A stretch of DNA of 64,000 nt from JBQDBK01 sp052090825 (GTDB taxonomy: Bacteria > Bacillota > Clostridia > Tissierellales > Peptoniphilaceae): contig JBQDBK010000004.1 in NCBI GenBank assembly GCA_052090825.1, positions 62,001 through 126,000 of the forward strand. The letters are read 5' to 3'. Below the pieces are notes generated by a model. That model ran no database searches. It worked only from the letters and a program-made list of their open reading frames with translations, and had not been told where the DNA came from. Shown one piece after another: positions 16,601 through 24,807 of the stretch. Position 1 is the stretch's first letter. Every line of letters starts with the position of its first letter. Made by a program: the position numbers and the translations under genes.

Positions 16601-17740
16601 TTTACCATTTTTAGGCTTTCCTGAATAATTTACATAGTTTTTTCCTTTATCAAGGTCTTCTTTTAAAACTTTATAATATAATTTATCTTTTTTCGCTAGA
16701 CTAAGACTTTCATCTATATATTTTAAGAGCTTCTTTAATATTTTTAAATCTTCTTTATGCTTTTCATAAACTATAATCTTAGACTCTGAAAGGCCTTTAT
16801 TATCTATTAAAATCTGAGAGAGACTGACAGTATCATAAAACTTTTTACATGTATTTATTAATTCAAAGTATTCTCCATAAAAGTCTTCTAAATTTGAAAT
16901 TTTTTCTTCGAAAGAATCATTAAACTGAACTTTTTTTATGTCATTATCAGCATCTTCATAATTTAATTCTACTTCAATTCCATCAAATATTTTCTCCATA
17001 TTCCCTTTTAAGCCAAAAGAGAGTTTAAAAATTTCACTTAATTCTTTTTTATATTTAGAATCAAGTTCCTTTACTATTAATTTTTGTTTATCACTTTTAG
17101 AAAGCTCTTTATTTAAAGCTATTTTCTCTATGTTTGAGATTTTTCCTTTATAGTCTACTGTGATTCCTAAATTATAGTTAATAAAATTAAATAAATCTTC
17201 AAGTATTGATGCTAAAGAATTTCCAATATTAATTTCATTGCCACTTAATAAAAAATGTCCTCTGTACTTAATTATGTGGTGTATTGCCAAAAAAACAGCT
17301 CTTATATCTTCTTCTTTTCCCTTTATTAAGGCATCTCTTAGATGATAGATGGTTGGGTATTTTGAGAAAAAATCTTTATCTTTATATCCTTTACTATCAT
17401 TAAAGAGTATTGAGTCATTTTTTAAACTCCTGTCGTCATAGTGATACATACTTTCTCTTAGTCTCATAAAAAACTCAGGGTCTATTTTATGTATTTCTTT
17501 AGTAAATATTTCTTCAAGTAAGTCTAATCTATATTTTCTTCTTTGCAATCTTCTTCTATTAGAGCGGTGTGTTCTTCTCTCTTGAGCAGTACTCGCTTCC
17601 TCAAATAATCTTGCTCCCCACATTTTATGATTATTAAATTTTAATAAATTATAGCTTTTGTCTGTTACTGCCCATCCAACTGAATTTGTACCTATATCTA
17701 ATCCAACAAAGTAGTCTTTATTTGCTAGATTTTTTGTCAT
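13619..17740 (-). CDS. cas9: Cas9 RNA-guided nuclease, type II-A
   Basis: A full-length 1373-aa Cas9. RuvC-I has D15 (GLDIGTNSVGWAV); the Arg-rich bridge helix spans ~55-75; RuvC-II has E792 (FIEMTR); the HNH site is DIDHIYPRSK with H875; RuvC-III is HHAKDAY with H1018 and D1021. All catalytic residues are present, so both strands should be cut. The C-terminus ends in NQSITGLY, like the PAM-interacting end of Streptococcus pyogenes Cas9. The R-x-R pair that reads GG in that enzyme is not kept in an ungapped comparison (A and T stand there; RAK lies one residue earlier), so the PAM probably differs. AAGGAGGT lies 8 nt before the ATG. First gene of the operon. Confidence 0.98.
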   Translation of the reverse strand: MTKNLANKDYFVGLDIGTNSVGWAVTDKSYNLLKFNNHKMWGARLFEEASTAQERRTHRSNRRRLQRRKYRLDLLEEIFTKEIHKIDPEFFMRLRESMYHYDDRSLKNDSILFNDSKGYKDKDFFSKYPTIYHLRDALIKGKEEDIRAVFLAIHHIIKYRGHFLLSGNEINIGNSLASILEDLFNFINYNLGITVDYKGKISNIEKIALNKELSKSDKQKLIVKELDSKYKKELSEIFKLSFGLKGNMEKIFDGIEVELNYEDADNDIKKVQFNDSFEEKISNLEDFYGEYFELINTCKKFYDTVSLSQILIDNKGLSESKIIVYEKHKEDLKILKKLLKYIDESLSLAKKDKLYYKVLKEDLDKGKNYVNYSGKPKNGKRVDREEFYKFIKNILAEVREDKLSKEDKDKINYIYSEMDIERFLPLQRDKINGVIPYQLQMKELTLILDSASKYLTFLNKVEDGISNKEKIISLIKFRVPYYVGPLNDYNNVEDKNGYAWVEKKKREKIKPWNFSQVVDIEKSAEKFIKNLTNKCGYLKEEIVLPKNSIIYSKFMVLNELNNLQYRNQKLDPELKMNIYEDLFLEKKDNRKITEKRILEYIRIKGIDDGKGILTGLDGEIHSDMKSYRDMIKIMEDDFNIDMAEDIIRWITVFRGERKILKNKIKDVYGDKLNQNQIEKLSKLKYRDWGRLSKKLLTGIRSEIDVDEINFPVSILEAMEVSNNNFMQLLSSKYDYINKINQEYYQDEDKDTLEIIEDLYLSPAIKRSIFQASKILEEINKIMGYEPKKIFIEMTRTNKAEKNKTKARKDKLAELYKSLKKDPQYKNLIEEFNSTEAKDFKIKKLYLYFTQLGKCAYSGESINFDELFTNSYDIDHIYPRSKTKDDSIHKNLVLVKAKYNREKSDVYPLEKNIQDKMRNFWTLLYKKEFITEEKYNRLMRNRPLTAEELSKFIARQLVETSQSTKSTGEVLSKIYKNSQICYVKAENVSDFRHGSSRKISKDDKPKAFIKSRLVNDFHHAKDAYLNIVVGNVYDVKFTKSPINFIKNENKDNKHKYSLNYMFRYPVERNGYEAWNPDLSMKIVEKMMKSNDVRITRHVKPSNGALYDATLYKAKEAKQDIYFPIKTKDNTPLKDVTKYGGYTKIKIAYYSVYKYKFKNKDSIKYETIIIPIPIYLIKANNNINDFVKDYLKKRIKGDLLEYWKIYDRLYKNSLVKIDGYYYYLGGKTGDNIYINNGLNIIIDEKIENILNRISKNIDYDLGIKFDEEELIEVFDYLVGKSQENIFKLRKKDIYKVIGGEEIRKRFLKLDNTDKSKILLQIINILTEKNTTYDLKKIKSSYSRAKTSMRLDKLKEFKVINQSITGLYVNEKDILK

Positions 17741-17859
17741 TTCTATAACCTCCTTATATTTTATTAAACTTGTTTTATATTATTATATATCTTTTATAAG
17801 TTTTCATCTATTTATTTGAATAAATTTATACTAAATTAATAATTTAAAGATATAACTTC

Positions 17860-17888
17860 TTGACATTTTTTTAAAAAAATTATATCAT
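17860..17888 (+). promoter_or_regulatory. tracrRNA promoter
   Basis: TTGACA (17860-17865) and TATCAT (17883-17888) are 17 bp apart. The start would be near 17895, some 12 nt before the anti-repeat. Confidence 0.7.
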
Positions 17889-17894
17889 TTACTT

Positions 17895-18019
17895 ATAAGA
17901 TTAAAGGTTTAAGACCTATCTTAGATTACACAACGAGTTCAAATAAAAATTTATTCAATTGGCCTTATGGCTGTCCGATGTGGGACTTAAATTAACTTGA
18001 TTTTATATCAAGTTTTTTT
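17895..18019 (+). ncRNA. tracrRNA
   Basis: Bases 17907-17934 match the plus-strand CRISPR repeat perfectly for 28 nt, giving the anti-repeat. A GAGT bulge (17935-17938) and TCAAAT (17939-17944) then pair with the 5' end of the crRNA repeat, GUUUGA, reproducing the lower stem and bulge of type II-A duplexes. Two short hairpins follow (GGCC-TTAT-GGCT and GTCC-GATGT-GGAC). A terminator ends it, AACTTGAT...ATCAAGTTTTTTT (17994-18019). It is transcribed divergently from cas9. Confidence 0.93.
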
Positions 18020-18031
18020 ATTTTAAAATTG

Positions 18032-18066
18032 AAAAAGCTAGATTTTTTAAAAAATCCAGCTTTTTA
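18032..18066. terminator. Bidirectional terminator after tracrRNA / membrane-protein operon
   Basis: AAAAAGCTAGATTTTTT pairs with AAAAAATCCAGCTTTTT. It is T-flanked on both strands, ten nt from the end of the minus-strand gene at 18076. Confidence 0.75.
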
Positions 18067-18075
18067 TATATTTTA

Positions 18076-18531
18076 TTAAAATATTTTCATAAAGAAATCT
18101 CCCATTAAACTTGATATTAAAAAAGTTCCTATAATAACAAATATGGAGACTATAATTCCTTTTACTCCAACTTCTTTAAATGCATTCCAATCTTTTCCTA
18201 TTATTACACCTGCATAAGCTAATATTGGTGTAACAACTGCCATAATACTTACATTGCTAACATGGTATATTACACTTTCTGAAACAGGTGATATTGGAGA
18301 CGCTATTAAGATAGCTAGTATGGATATCCAAAGAACGGAATTTATTTTCTCTGTAGGTATTATAAAAGATAAAAAATAACCTGCTAAAGATATTCCCGAT
18401 AAAATAAGTAAACCTGGTAAAGATTCTATAATTGAAAACTTATAGCCTACAATATTACATATAACTGATAATACTATACAAATTAATAGTCCTAAAGAGA
18501 CATTAAATATATTTTCTTTGACCTTTTGCAT
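18076..18531 (-). CDS. Small integral membrane protein, partner of the DUF3100-like protein
   Basis: 151 aa with about five hydrophobic segments and almost no soluble part. It contains ILIASPISPVSESVIYHVSNVSIMAVVTPILAYAG, which suggests a transporter-like gate. It begins 2 nt downstream of the DUF3100-like gene and ends the three-gene operon with the amidohydrolase. Probably the second subunit of a two-part transporter for the amidohydrolase substrate. This is inferred from position only. Confidence 0.7.
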   Translation of the reverse strand: MQKVKENIFNVSLGLLICIVLSVICNIVGYKFSIIESLPGLLILSGISLAGYFLSFIIPTEKINSVLWISILAILIASPISPVSESVIYHVSNVSIMAVVTPILAYAGVIIGKDWNAFKEVGVKGIIVSIFVIIGTFLISSLMGDFFMKIF

Positions 18532-18533
18532 AT

Positions 18534-19325
18534 TTATTCTCCTCTCTTATTTCTAATAAGTTTTCTATAAAGAAACTCTGTAATTGGTAATCCTAAAAAC
18601 ATACCCAAAGGTAGGGCAACTACTGAAGATATAAGGTTTGAAAGTCCTGCAAAAGCTATTAATTGACTTTCTAAGTCTGGGTAGCTCTGAATTAAAGCAG
18701 CAAGACCTGCGGTCATCATAGATGCTGAACCTGCACCAACTCCCATAGCTGCAGCTAGTGGAGAAACAAAGCCTAAGCTAATTGTTATTGATGAAATCAC
18801 GCTCATTATAATAGGTCCAAATATAGTCCCTATTATATATACAGCCATAACTCCTCTAAACTCAGGAGATTCAGAACCATAATTATTTTGAATTAGACCA
18901 ACATTTGCTTCACGACTCATAGCATGACACATACCAACAGATTCTCTTCTTAAACCAAGCATAAGTGCTATAGGTAATGATATTAAAATAGTTCCAAGGT
19001 TCCCAAAATTTTGAAGGACTAAAGCTAATCCTGCTTTTTTTATTTCTTCTAACTGAGCTCCACTAGTAACTCCTAACTTAGCAATTAATAAAGCCAGCAT
19101 AAAACCCATCATCATATTAGAATTTTTTGCATTTTCCTTAGTTACTATTTTAAAAGGTGACATATAAAGTAAAAAAACAATTATCATTGACCATATTAAT
19201 GGTGAAAATACTATATTTATGCTACCTAGGTTTATTGATTTTGCTCCTATTAATTCAGCAATAATACAAACTATAGCAACAGTTAAATGTAACTTATAAT
19301 CTTTAAATAAAGACTTTTCTTTCAT
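18534..19325 (-). CDS. DUF3100-like membrane protein, putative transporter
   Basis: 263 aa with roughly seven to eight membrane helices. Notable blocks are VGMCHAMSREANVGLIQNNY and AMGVGAGSASMMTAGLAA, Gly/Ala/Ser-rich stretches like those at re-entrant or substrate gates. It resembles DUF3100 proteins, which are often found beside M20 amidohydrolases, as here (11 nt gap). The likely job is uptake of an N-acyl amino acid or peptide-like compound that the amidohydrolase splits. AGGAGGGG lies before the ATG. Confidence 0.72.
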   Translation of the reverse strand: MKEKSLFKDYKLHLTVAIVCIIAELIGAKSINLGSINIVFSPLIWSMIIVFLLYMSPFKIVTKENAKNSNMMMGFMLALLIAKLGVTSGAQLEEIKKAGLALVLQNFGNLGTILISLPIALMLGLRRESVGMCHAMSREANVGLIQNNYGSESPEFRGVMAVYIIGTIFGPIIMSVISSITISLGFVSPLAAAMGVGAGSASMMTAGLAALIQSYPDLESQLIAFAGLSNLISSVVALPLGMFLGLPITEFLYRKLIRNKRGE

Positions 19326-19336
19326 TATGCCCCTCC

Positions 19337-20521
19337 TTAAGAATTTAATTTTTTGATGGCAGCTTCTACAAACAGGGCCACTCCCTTATAAAACATAGAT
19401 TCATCTAAATCAAATTTTGAATTATGGTTTGGATAAAATTTTCCATCTTTATTAGCTTTTAAATTTGATAAAAACATAAATGTTCCAGGAACTTCTTGTA
19501 AATAAAAGGCCATGTCTTCTCCGCCCATTGTTGGATTTTTTATATCAACAACTTCATTAGGGAATAATTCAGTAGCTATATCTTTTACAAATTTTGTTAC
19601 TTCAGGATCATTGTTTAAAACTGGATAAAATCTCTCATAAACAACTTCTGCACTTCCACCATAAGTTTCTGATATACCTTTAGAAATCTCATTTACTCTT
19701 TTTTCAATTGTATCTCTAGTTTCTTCATTTAAAGCTCTTGCTGTACCCAGCATATTTACTTCGTCTGGTATTATATTTTGATTTGAACCACCATTTATTT
19801 TACAAACAGATACAAGTCCACTTTCATAAGGAGCTAACTCTCTAGATACAATTTTTTGTAATCCCATTAATACCTCTGCAGAAATTATTATTGGATCAAC
19901 TGTATTTTGTGGATTAGCTGCATGCCCTCCACTACCTTTTATTTTTATAGCAAATTTATCCATAGAAGCCATAAGAGCATTTTCTCTAAAGCCAATAGCC
20001 CCGTGTGGAATGTCTGATAGGGAACCTCCGTGCATTCCGAAAATATAATCTACCTTAGGATTTTCTAAAACTCCCTCGTCTATCATTGGCTTAGCTCCAC
20101 CAGGAATCTCTTCTCCTGGTTGAAAGATAAATTTAATTGATCCTTTAAACTTGTCTTTATTTTCAGAAATAATCTTTGCAACAGTAAGCAAAATAGCTGT
20201 ATGAGAATCGTGTCCACATGCATGCATGTTTCCATGGTGTGTAGAGCTAAAATCAAGTCCAGTTTCCTCAGTTACTGGAAGAGCGTCCATATCAGCTCTT
20301 ATAGCCACACATTTTCCTTCTCCTAAATCGCCCTTAACTAGTGCTGCAATTCCATTTCCATTTATAAATTCCCTATACTCAATCCCAAATTCCTTAAGTT
20401 TTTCTTTAACATACTTACTTGTCTTTGGAAGCTCAAGCTCAAGCTCAGGAATTTGATGCAAATCTCTTCTCATTTGAATACATAAACTTTCCTTTTCCTT
20501 TGCTAATTTTATTGAATCCAT
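19337..20521 (-). CDS. M20-family metal-dependent amidohydrolase
   Basis: A 394-aa hydrolase of the hippurate/N-acyl-amino-acid amidohydrolase branch. Metal ligands are in MHACGHDSH, FQPGEEIPGG, FGMHGG and MGGEDMAFYL, and ADMDALPV is the conserved loop. The central dimerisation domain runs about residues 180-300. I start at ATG 20521, preceded by GGGAGGG; the frame runs up to 20590 but has no better site. It probably frees an amino acid from an acyl or aryl amide delivered by the two membrane proteins that follow. Confidence 0.9.
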   Translation of the reverse strand: MDSIKLAKEKESLCIQMRRDLHQIPELELELPKTSKYVKEKLKEFGIEYREFINGNGIAALVKGDLGEGKCVAIRADMDALPVTEETGLDFSSTHHGNMHACGHDSHTAILLTVAKIISENKDKFKGSIKFIFQPGEEIPGGAKPMIDEGVLENPKVDYIFGMHGGSLSDIPHGAIGFRENALMASMDKFAIKIKGSGGHAANPQNTVDPIIISAEVLMGLQKIVSRELAPYESGLVSVCKINGGSNQNIIPDEVNMLGTARALNEETRDTIEKRVNEISKGISETYGGSAEVVYERFYPVLNNDPEVTKFVKDIATELFPNEVVDIKNPTMGGEDMAFYLQEVPGTFMFLSNLKANKDGKFYPNHNSKFDLDESMFYKGVALFVEAAIKKLNS

Positions 20522-20590
20522 AATTATCCCTCCCATTAAATTACTTATTAAACTCGACTTAATTTTGTTAAATTGACTTAAATTATACAT

Positions 20591-21291
20591 TGTTAGTTCT
20601 AGAGAGTCAATATAGCTTATAATGCTGAAGAAATTAAAAATATTTCATCAAATTATGATTAAATATTTACGCCTGGTATTGGTGTATATAATTAATTAAA
20701 ATTAAATTATAATATAGAGTTTCCAATTTCATATGCTAATGTGGGTACAATAAGCTTTAGTAAAGCAATTATATAATTTTTAAAATTAATCAATTCATAC
20801 AGATGATGTTTTTAATATATTTTAAAGACAAGTCTATAAAAAAATACCTCTTAAAATATCTACTTTTATTTCAAACTTAAGAATAAATAACATTACTTTT
20901 ACTAAATTAGCTGATATACTAGATCAGCTAGAAGAAAAATGGATAAATTAATAAAAAATAATCTAACAAAATAAGGTAAAATCTACTCAAAAGGTTGTGG
21001 CAGCTCACAAAAATAAACAGAAATATTATCTTAGCTTATACTTATATTTCTTTGCTTATAAATTTTTAAATATATTTACTTAGAATTTTTAATCAAATTA
21101 AAAAGCTACTAAAACAAATTAGGAATTTTTCTCAATTTTATAAATACTTATAGAATCCTTAAGTAATTCTTAAGATTTATTCTATATACTTATCTTAAGC
21201 AAAAAATTTATATACTTTATAGTTAAAGATAATAACTTATAAAGTTTATCTTCTACTAATTAAAATTAAATTATTCTACAAGGAGATATAT
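20591..21291. other. Non-coding stretch with decayed coding fragments
   Basis: No intact gene. Short plus-strand fragments look protein-like, e.g. AYNAEEIKNISSNYD near 20610-20660, FPISYANVGTISFSKAII near 20720-20780, and NNITFTKLADILDQLEEKW near 20887-20947. They lie in broken frames and suggest one or two decayed genes. The 3' part (21180-21290) is the promoter area of the M15 peptidase gene. Confidence 0.45.
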
Positions 21292-21795
21292 ATGAAAAGG
21301 ATAAAAAAATTTTTAATATTTACATTCTTACTAATAAGCTTTATTTACATATTTCATAGGATTGGTCTGTACTCTCTTATTTTCGATCATGCCACTTACG
21401 ATAAAATATCTAATAATCCCAAAGAAATAGTAAGTGATATTAATCAATTATCTCCTCACACAAAAAATCTTGCACTTAAATTTCTTGAAAGATGTTATGA
21501 AGAAAATCTAAATGTTAAAATAAGTGAAACTTATAGGAGCCAAAAACGACAAAATTACCTATATGAGCAAGGTAGGAGTCGACCTGGTTTAATTGTAACT
21601 TGGACTAAAAATAGTAAACACACAGAAAGAAGAGCTTTTGATATAGTAAAAGCTGGAAACAAACCCTATGGTGATGATGATTTTTTTAGAAAGTGTGCTG
21701 ATATAGGTCTTGAAGTAGGTTTAACTCCTGGATACTATTTCGAAAATTATCAAGATAAACCACATTTTGAATTTAATGCTTGGTGGTTGCCTTAA
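21292..21795 (+). CDS. Membrane-anchored M15-family peptidoglycan peptidase
   Basis: 167 aa: a signal anchor at ~6-22 (FLIFTFLLISFIYIF), a linker, then an M15-type zinc peptidase core. SETYRSQKRQNYLYEQGR, SKHTERRAFDIV and DKPHFEF correspond to the R...Q..Y, SxHxxGxAxD and PHFE motifs of L-Ala-D-Glu or D-Ala-D-Ala peptidases. The usual Gly of SxHxxG is replaced by Arg, but His and Asp ligands are present. AAGGAG precedes the ATG. Likely acts on wall peptides outside the membrane; a prophage endolysin origin is possible but no phage genes are nearby. Confidence 0.82.
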   Translation: MKRIKKFLIFTFLLISFIYIFHRIGLYSLIFDHATYDKISNNPKEIVSDINQLSPHTKNLALKFLERCYEENLNVKISETYRSQKRQNYLYEQGRSRPGLIVTWTKNSKHTERRAFDIVKAGNKPYGDDDFFRKCADIGLEVGLTPGYYFENYQDKPHFEFNAWWLP

Positions 21796-21796
21796 G

Positions 21797-21837
21797 AAAA
21801 AAGCAATCTAAATTGAAATAATTTAGATTGCTTTTTT
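21797..21837 (+). terminator. Terminator after the M15 peptidase gene
   Basis: AAAAAAGCAATCTAAAT and ATTTAGATTGCTTTTTT form a long stem with a T-run. It can also serve the minus-strand transporter gene ending at 21850. Confidence 0.9.
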
Positions 21838-21849
21838 GTATTTTAAATT

Positions 21850-23208
21850 TTATATAGGTAATTTGTGTATTATTATGGAGAATATTACCATAAATAATGT
21901 AGCTAGTGGCTGTGTAGCACCATATGAAGTGGCAGGTTCATCACATCCAACTGCATCTATTGCTGCTCCTAATCCTGGTGCAGAAGTCATTCCGCCAGTA
22001 ATAGCTCCAGATAGTACTGTCCAGTTAACTTTAAATAAATATCTTCCTACTAAGAAGCCTACAAGTATAGATACTATAATAGATATTAAAGCTATAACTA
22101 TTCCATTTCCAATTACAGCTTGAACTACTTTATAGCCAAAATTAAGGCCAGTTCCTGCTAAAAATAATGATAGGAAATATGTTCTTAATTTTCCTAATAC
22201 AGTAGAATCCATTCTAAATGTTAGAGGTCCTACTTTACCTATTGAACCTAATATTAAAGAAACTATTATTGAACCACCTATGCTACCTAAAGAAAAGTAT
22301 CCTAAAGGGCCAAGATAAATCTTAAGACTTCCTAAAGCATATCCTAAAAATGCTACAATAGAAAAAGCTGCAAAATCCATTTTTACTTCTTTTATGTTAT
22401 TATTCATATCCATATTTTCCATGTCTTTTGTTTTTTGAGCAAAATATAATCTTTTCTCTTCTTCAACATCAAATTTAAAAATAGCTGGTATGAAATTTAC
22501 TGCCAGTATAAGGAATAAAACACCAAATGGATATCCTATTGAGTGACCTACTCCTACTCCTGTTTTAGCCTCGTTAATAAATATTTCAGTATCTTTTGGA
22601 CTAATTTCTTTAGTATTCTCTAGCGTCAATTCATTGGAAAACTCTTTCCCTTTTAATTCAGCCTCTACTTTCTTCCCATGATTTATCATGTTTAAAACTT
22701 TTTGCTTAGACTCGTCGGCCATATTAGGGAATTCCATTGCTATTTCTCTTGATTCTACTTCAGAAGATTCAACTGCTGCTGCAAGTCCTGCTGAACTAGT
22801 TAATGATCCAGTATAAGTTCCTGTTGCTTCAAAAGGACTTATACCATTAAAAAACTTAGAACACCCATAAGATGTAAGTGCCCCCGTTAGTGGTATTATT
22901 ATTGCTAAAGCAACAAATTGTTTTCCATACTTAGATATTGTATATTTCATATCTTTAGCTGCTAATAGACCTGTTCCAATTATAAAAATTAATAAAGATA
23001 ATTGCATTAAACTCTTATCAATAATTTGTCCTTCTGTTACAGCTATTAATCTGGATGAAAGTTTATCATCTGGTCCTAAAACTTCTAATAGATTTACTGA
23101 ATATCTAGTTAATAAATATCCTAAAAATAATCCTACAAAAAGAGTTCCTGTTATACCAAAACTAAATTTCCCAAATTTTACTCTACCAAATAAATTACCT
23201 AAAGTCAT
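21850..23208 (-). CDS. AspT/YidE-type transporter
   Basis: A 452-aa membrane protein built from two related halves: GTYTGSLTSSAGLAAAVES in the first and GAITGGMTSAPGLGAAIDA in the second. Each half is followed by a gate-like block (GHSIGYPFGVLF; ATSYGATQPLATLF). This is the layout of the aspartate:alanine-exchanger/YidE family, but without RCK domains between the halves. A ~90-residue charged loop lies in the middle. Substrate unknown; a carboxylate or amino acid is likely. No ribosome site precedes ATG 23208, and membrane-like codons continue about ten codons upstream to a TAA without a usual start codon, so the 5' end may be damaged. Confidence 0.78.
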   Translation of the reverse strand: MTLGNLFGRVKFGKFSFGITGTLFVGLFLGYLLTRYSVNLLEVLGPDDKLSSRLIAVTEGQIIDKSLMQLSLLIFIIGTGLLAAKDMKYTISKYGKQFVALAIIIPLTGALTSYGCSKFFNGISPFEATGTYTGSLTSSAGLAAAVESSEVESREIAMEFPNMADESKQKVLNMINHGKKVEAELKGKEFSNELTLENTKEISPKDTEIFINEAKTGVGVGHSIGYPFGVLFLILAVNFIPAIFKFDVEEEKRLYFAQKTKDMENMDMNNNIKEVKMDFAAFSIVAFLGYALGSLKIYLGPLGYFSLGSIGGSIIVSLILGSIGKVGPLTFRMDSTVLGKLRTYFLSLFLAGTGLNFGYKVVQAVIGNGIVIALISIIVSILVGFLVGRYLFKVNWTVLSGAITGGMTSAPGLGAAIDAVGCDEPATSYGATQPLATLFMVIFSIIIHKLPI

Positions 23209-23484
23209 AACTAAAAAAGTTAAAATTAATCTTTGAATTTAAAAATTCTTATTTCTTAAAAATATCTTACTTTTAATTATGCAATTTTTATTTATATAAT
23301 TAAAGCAAAATAAAGTTATATCATTAAATATAAAGTAAACAAACTATAATTTTAACTATAGTTCTTATTTGATTATTTTAGGTGAAGAAAGTTTATTTTA
23401 AAGAGAATATACCTCTAATGTAGTTTATAAAATAAAAACATACTTAAAAATATTTCTTATTCTTGTATTTATATATCTTAACTC
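23209..23484. other. Intergenic stretch, no gene seen
   Basis: Very AT-rich sequence with no ribosome site or open frame of note. It should hold the 5' region of the minus-strand transporter gene. Confidence 0.4.
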
Positions 23485-23592
23485 CGCCTGACTTTAATAA
23501 GCCTAATTGTATTAGTAGTTACTAGAAAATATCCAAGTGTTGTTCAAAGTTGGGCTATAGCTTTCTTTTACTTGTACTTATATAGAAGATAA
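23485..23592 (+). pseudogene. C-terminal remnant of a membrane protein
   Basis: An open frame of 35 codons starts abruptly at 23485: RLTLISLIVLVVTRKYPS, then VVQSWAIAFFYLYLYRR and TAA. It looks like the last helices and tail of a transporter. There is no start codon or ribosome site. In another frame just before it, FLFLYLYILT may be the same gene after a frameshift. Family not identified. Confidence 0.45.
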
Positions 23593-23776
23593 AAAAATTA
23601 TTTAAAAAGTCTTCTTTCAACTATTTTAGAAAAAGATAAACTTTTTAAATTAATCTTATCTTTTTACTTAAATGTTAAAGTTAAATGTCTAAATTACAAT
23701 TTAATTATTTTTTATGTGGTATATATAACTAATATAGGTGTAAAATGTATATATAAATTTATTATGAGGTGATATT

Positions 23777-24793
23777 TTGTTAAATAACTATTATGTTGAG
23801 GATAAATCTTCTTGGAATGGTCGTATTGACAGCTATACAGATTACGATTCTTTTAGATGGCATCAATGGGTTGAGTTTATAGATTTAAACGATGAAAATT
23901 TAAAATCTTTTACAGGTAAATTAGGCTTTGCAATTATTGGTTTTCAAAGTGACTATGGAATAAACTTGAATAAGGGTAGAATAGGAGCTGCTTATGGTCC
24001 TAAAAATATTAGGGCTGAACTAGCTAAACTTCCATGTCATTTTGATAAGGAAGTAAAAATTTTTGACGCAGGTAATATTTCACCAGATGACCTTACTTTA
24101 GATGAAGCACAAGATGTTTTGGCTGAAGCTGTAGATAAAATTTTGAGTTTAAACTTATTTCCTATAGTCTTAGGCGGAGGCCATGATGTGACTTTTGGAC
24201 ACTATAAGGGACTATTTAAACACAATTTTGAAGATAAGAAAGAAATCGGTATAATTAACTTTGATGCACATTTTGATCTTAGACCTTACAAAGAAAATGG
24301 CGGTTCTTCTGGCACAATGTTTAGACAAATGTACGACTTAAATATGGAAAATGATTTTGATTATCATTATTTAGTTATGGGTATACAAAAGCATTCCAAT
24401 ACTACTAGTCTATTTAAGTTTGCCGATGCTGCAGGAGTTGAATATGTTCTTGCTAAAGATATGATTCACCATGATTTATTTTCAATTTTTGAGCAAGTTG
24501 ATGATTTTATGCGTAAGGTTGATTCAGCCTATGTTACTATATGTAGCGATGTGTTTTCATCTTCTTTTGCTCCTGGTGTTAGTGCTCCACAACCACTGGG
24601 ATTGGATCCTGAAATAGTCATTTTAATCTTAAAACATATTTTAACTTATGATAAGGTTATTAGTTTCGATATAGCAGAAGTTTCACCAAGATTTGATAAA
24701 GATAATACTACTGCTTCTTTAGCGGCTGTTCTTATTTTTACTCTTGTATCTAAATTAGCTAGAAAAACTATAAATAAAAAGAAAGCTATTTAA
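23777..24793 (+). CDS. hutG: Formimidoylglutamase-like ureohydrolase (HutG)
   Basis: 338 aa of the arginase/agmatinase superfamily. Binuclear manganese motifs are GGGHD, NFDAHFDLR, and a third block CSDVFSSSFAPGVSAPQPLGL that matches the HutG type rather than arginase. The first Asp of the usual DxD in that block is Cys here, which I believe also occurs in related HutG proteins. The reaction would be N-formimidoyl-glutamate to glutamate and formamide at the end of histidine breakdown. No other hut gene is near. Start is TTG 23777 with GAGGTGAT five nt upstream. Confidence 0.82.
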   Translation: MLNNYYVEDKSSWNGRIDSYTDYDSFRWHQWVEFIDLNDENLKSFTGKLGFAIIGFQSDYGINLNKGRIGAAYGPKNIRAELAKLPCHFDKEVKIFDAGNISPDDLTLDEAQDVLAEAVDKILSLNLFPIVLGGGHDVTFGHYKGLFKHNFEDKKEIGIINFDAHFDLRPYKENGGSSGTMFRQMYDLNMENDFDYHYLVMGIQKHSNTTSLFKFADAAGVEYVLAKDMIHHDLFSIFEQVDDFMRKVDSAYVTICSDVFSSSFAPGVSAPQPLGLDPEIVILILKHILTYDKVISFDIAEVSPRFDKDNTTASLAAVLIFTLVSKLARKTINKKKAI

Positions 24794-24807
24794 ATAGCTT
24801 TCTTTTT
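24776..24807. terminator. Bidirectional terminator over the hutG stop
   Basis: AAAAAGAAAGCTATTT and AAATAGCTTTCTTTTT are exact inverted copies. The hairpin covers the hutG stop codon and the end of the converging gene at 24806. Confidence 0.88.

Noticed and set aside
13619..17740. Plus-strand frames of 60-66 codons inside cas9
   Set aside because: No ribosome sites and clear overlap with a fully conserved cas9; shadows.
24530..24600. Cys in place of the first Asp of the third HutG metal motif, as a sign of inactivity
   Set aside because: The surrounding VFSSSFAPGVSAPQPLG block is well kept and I believe Cys is normal in this HutG branch.
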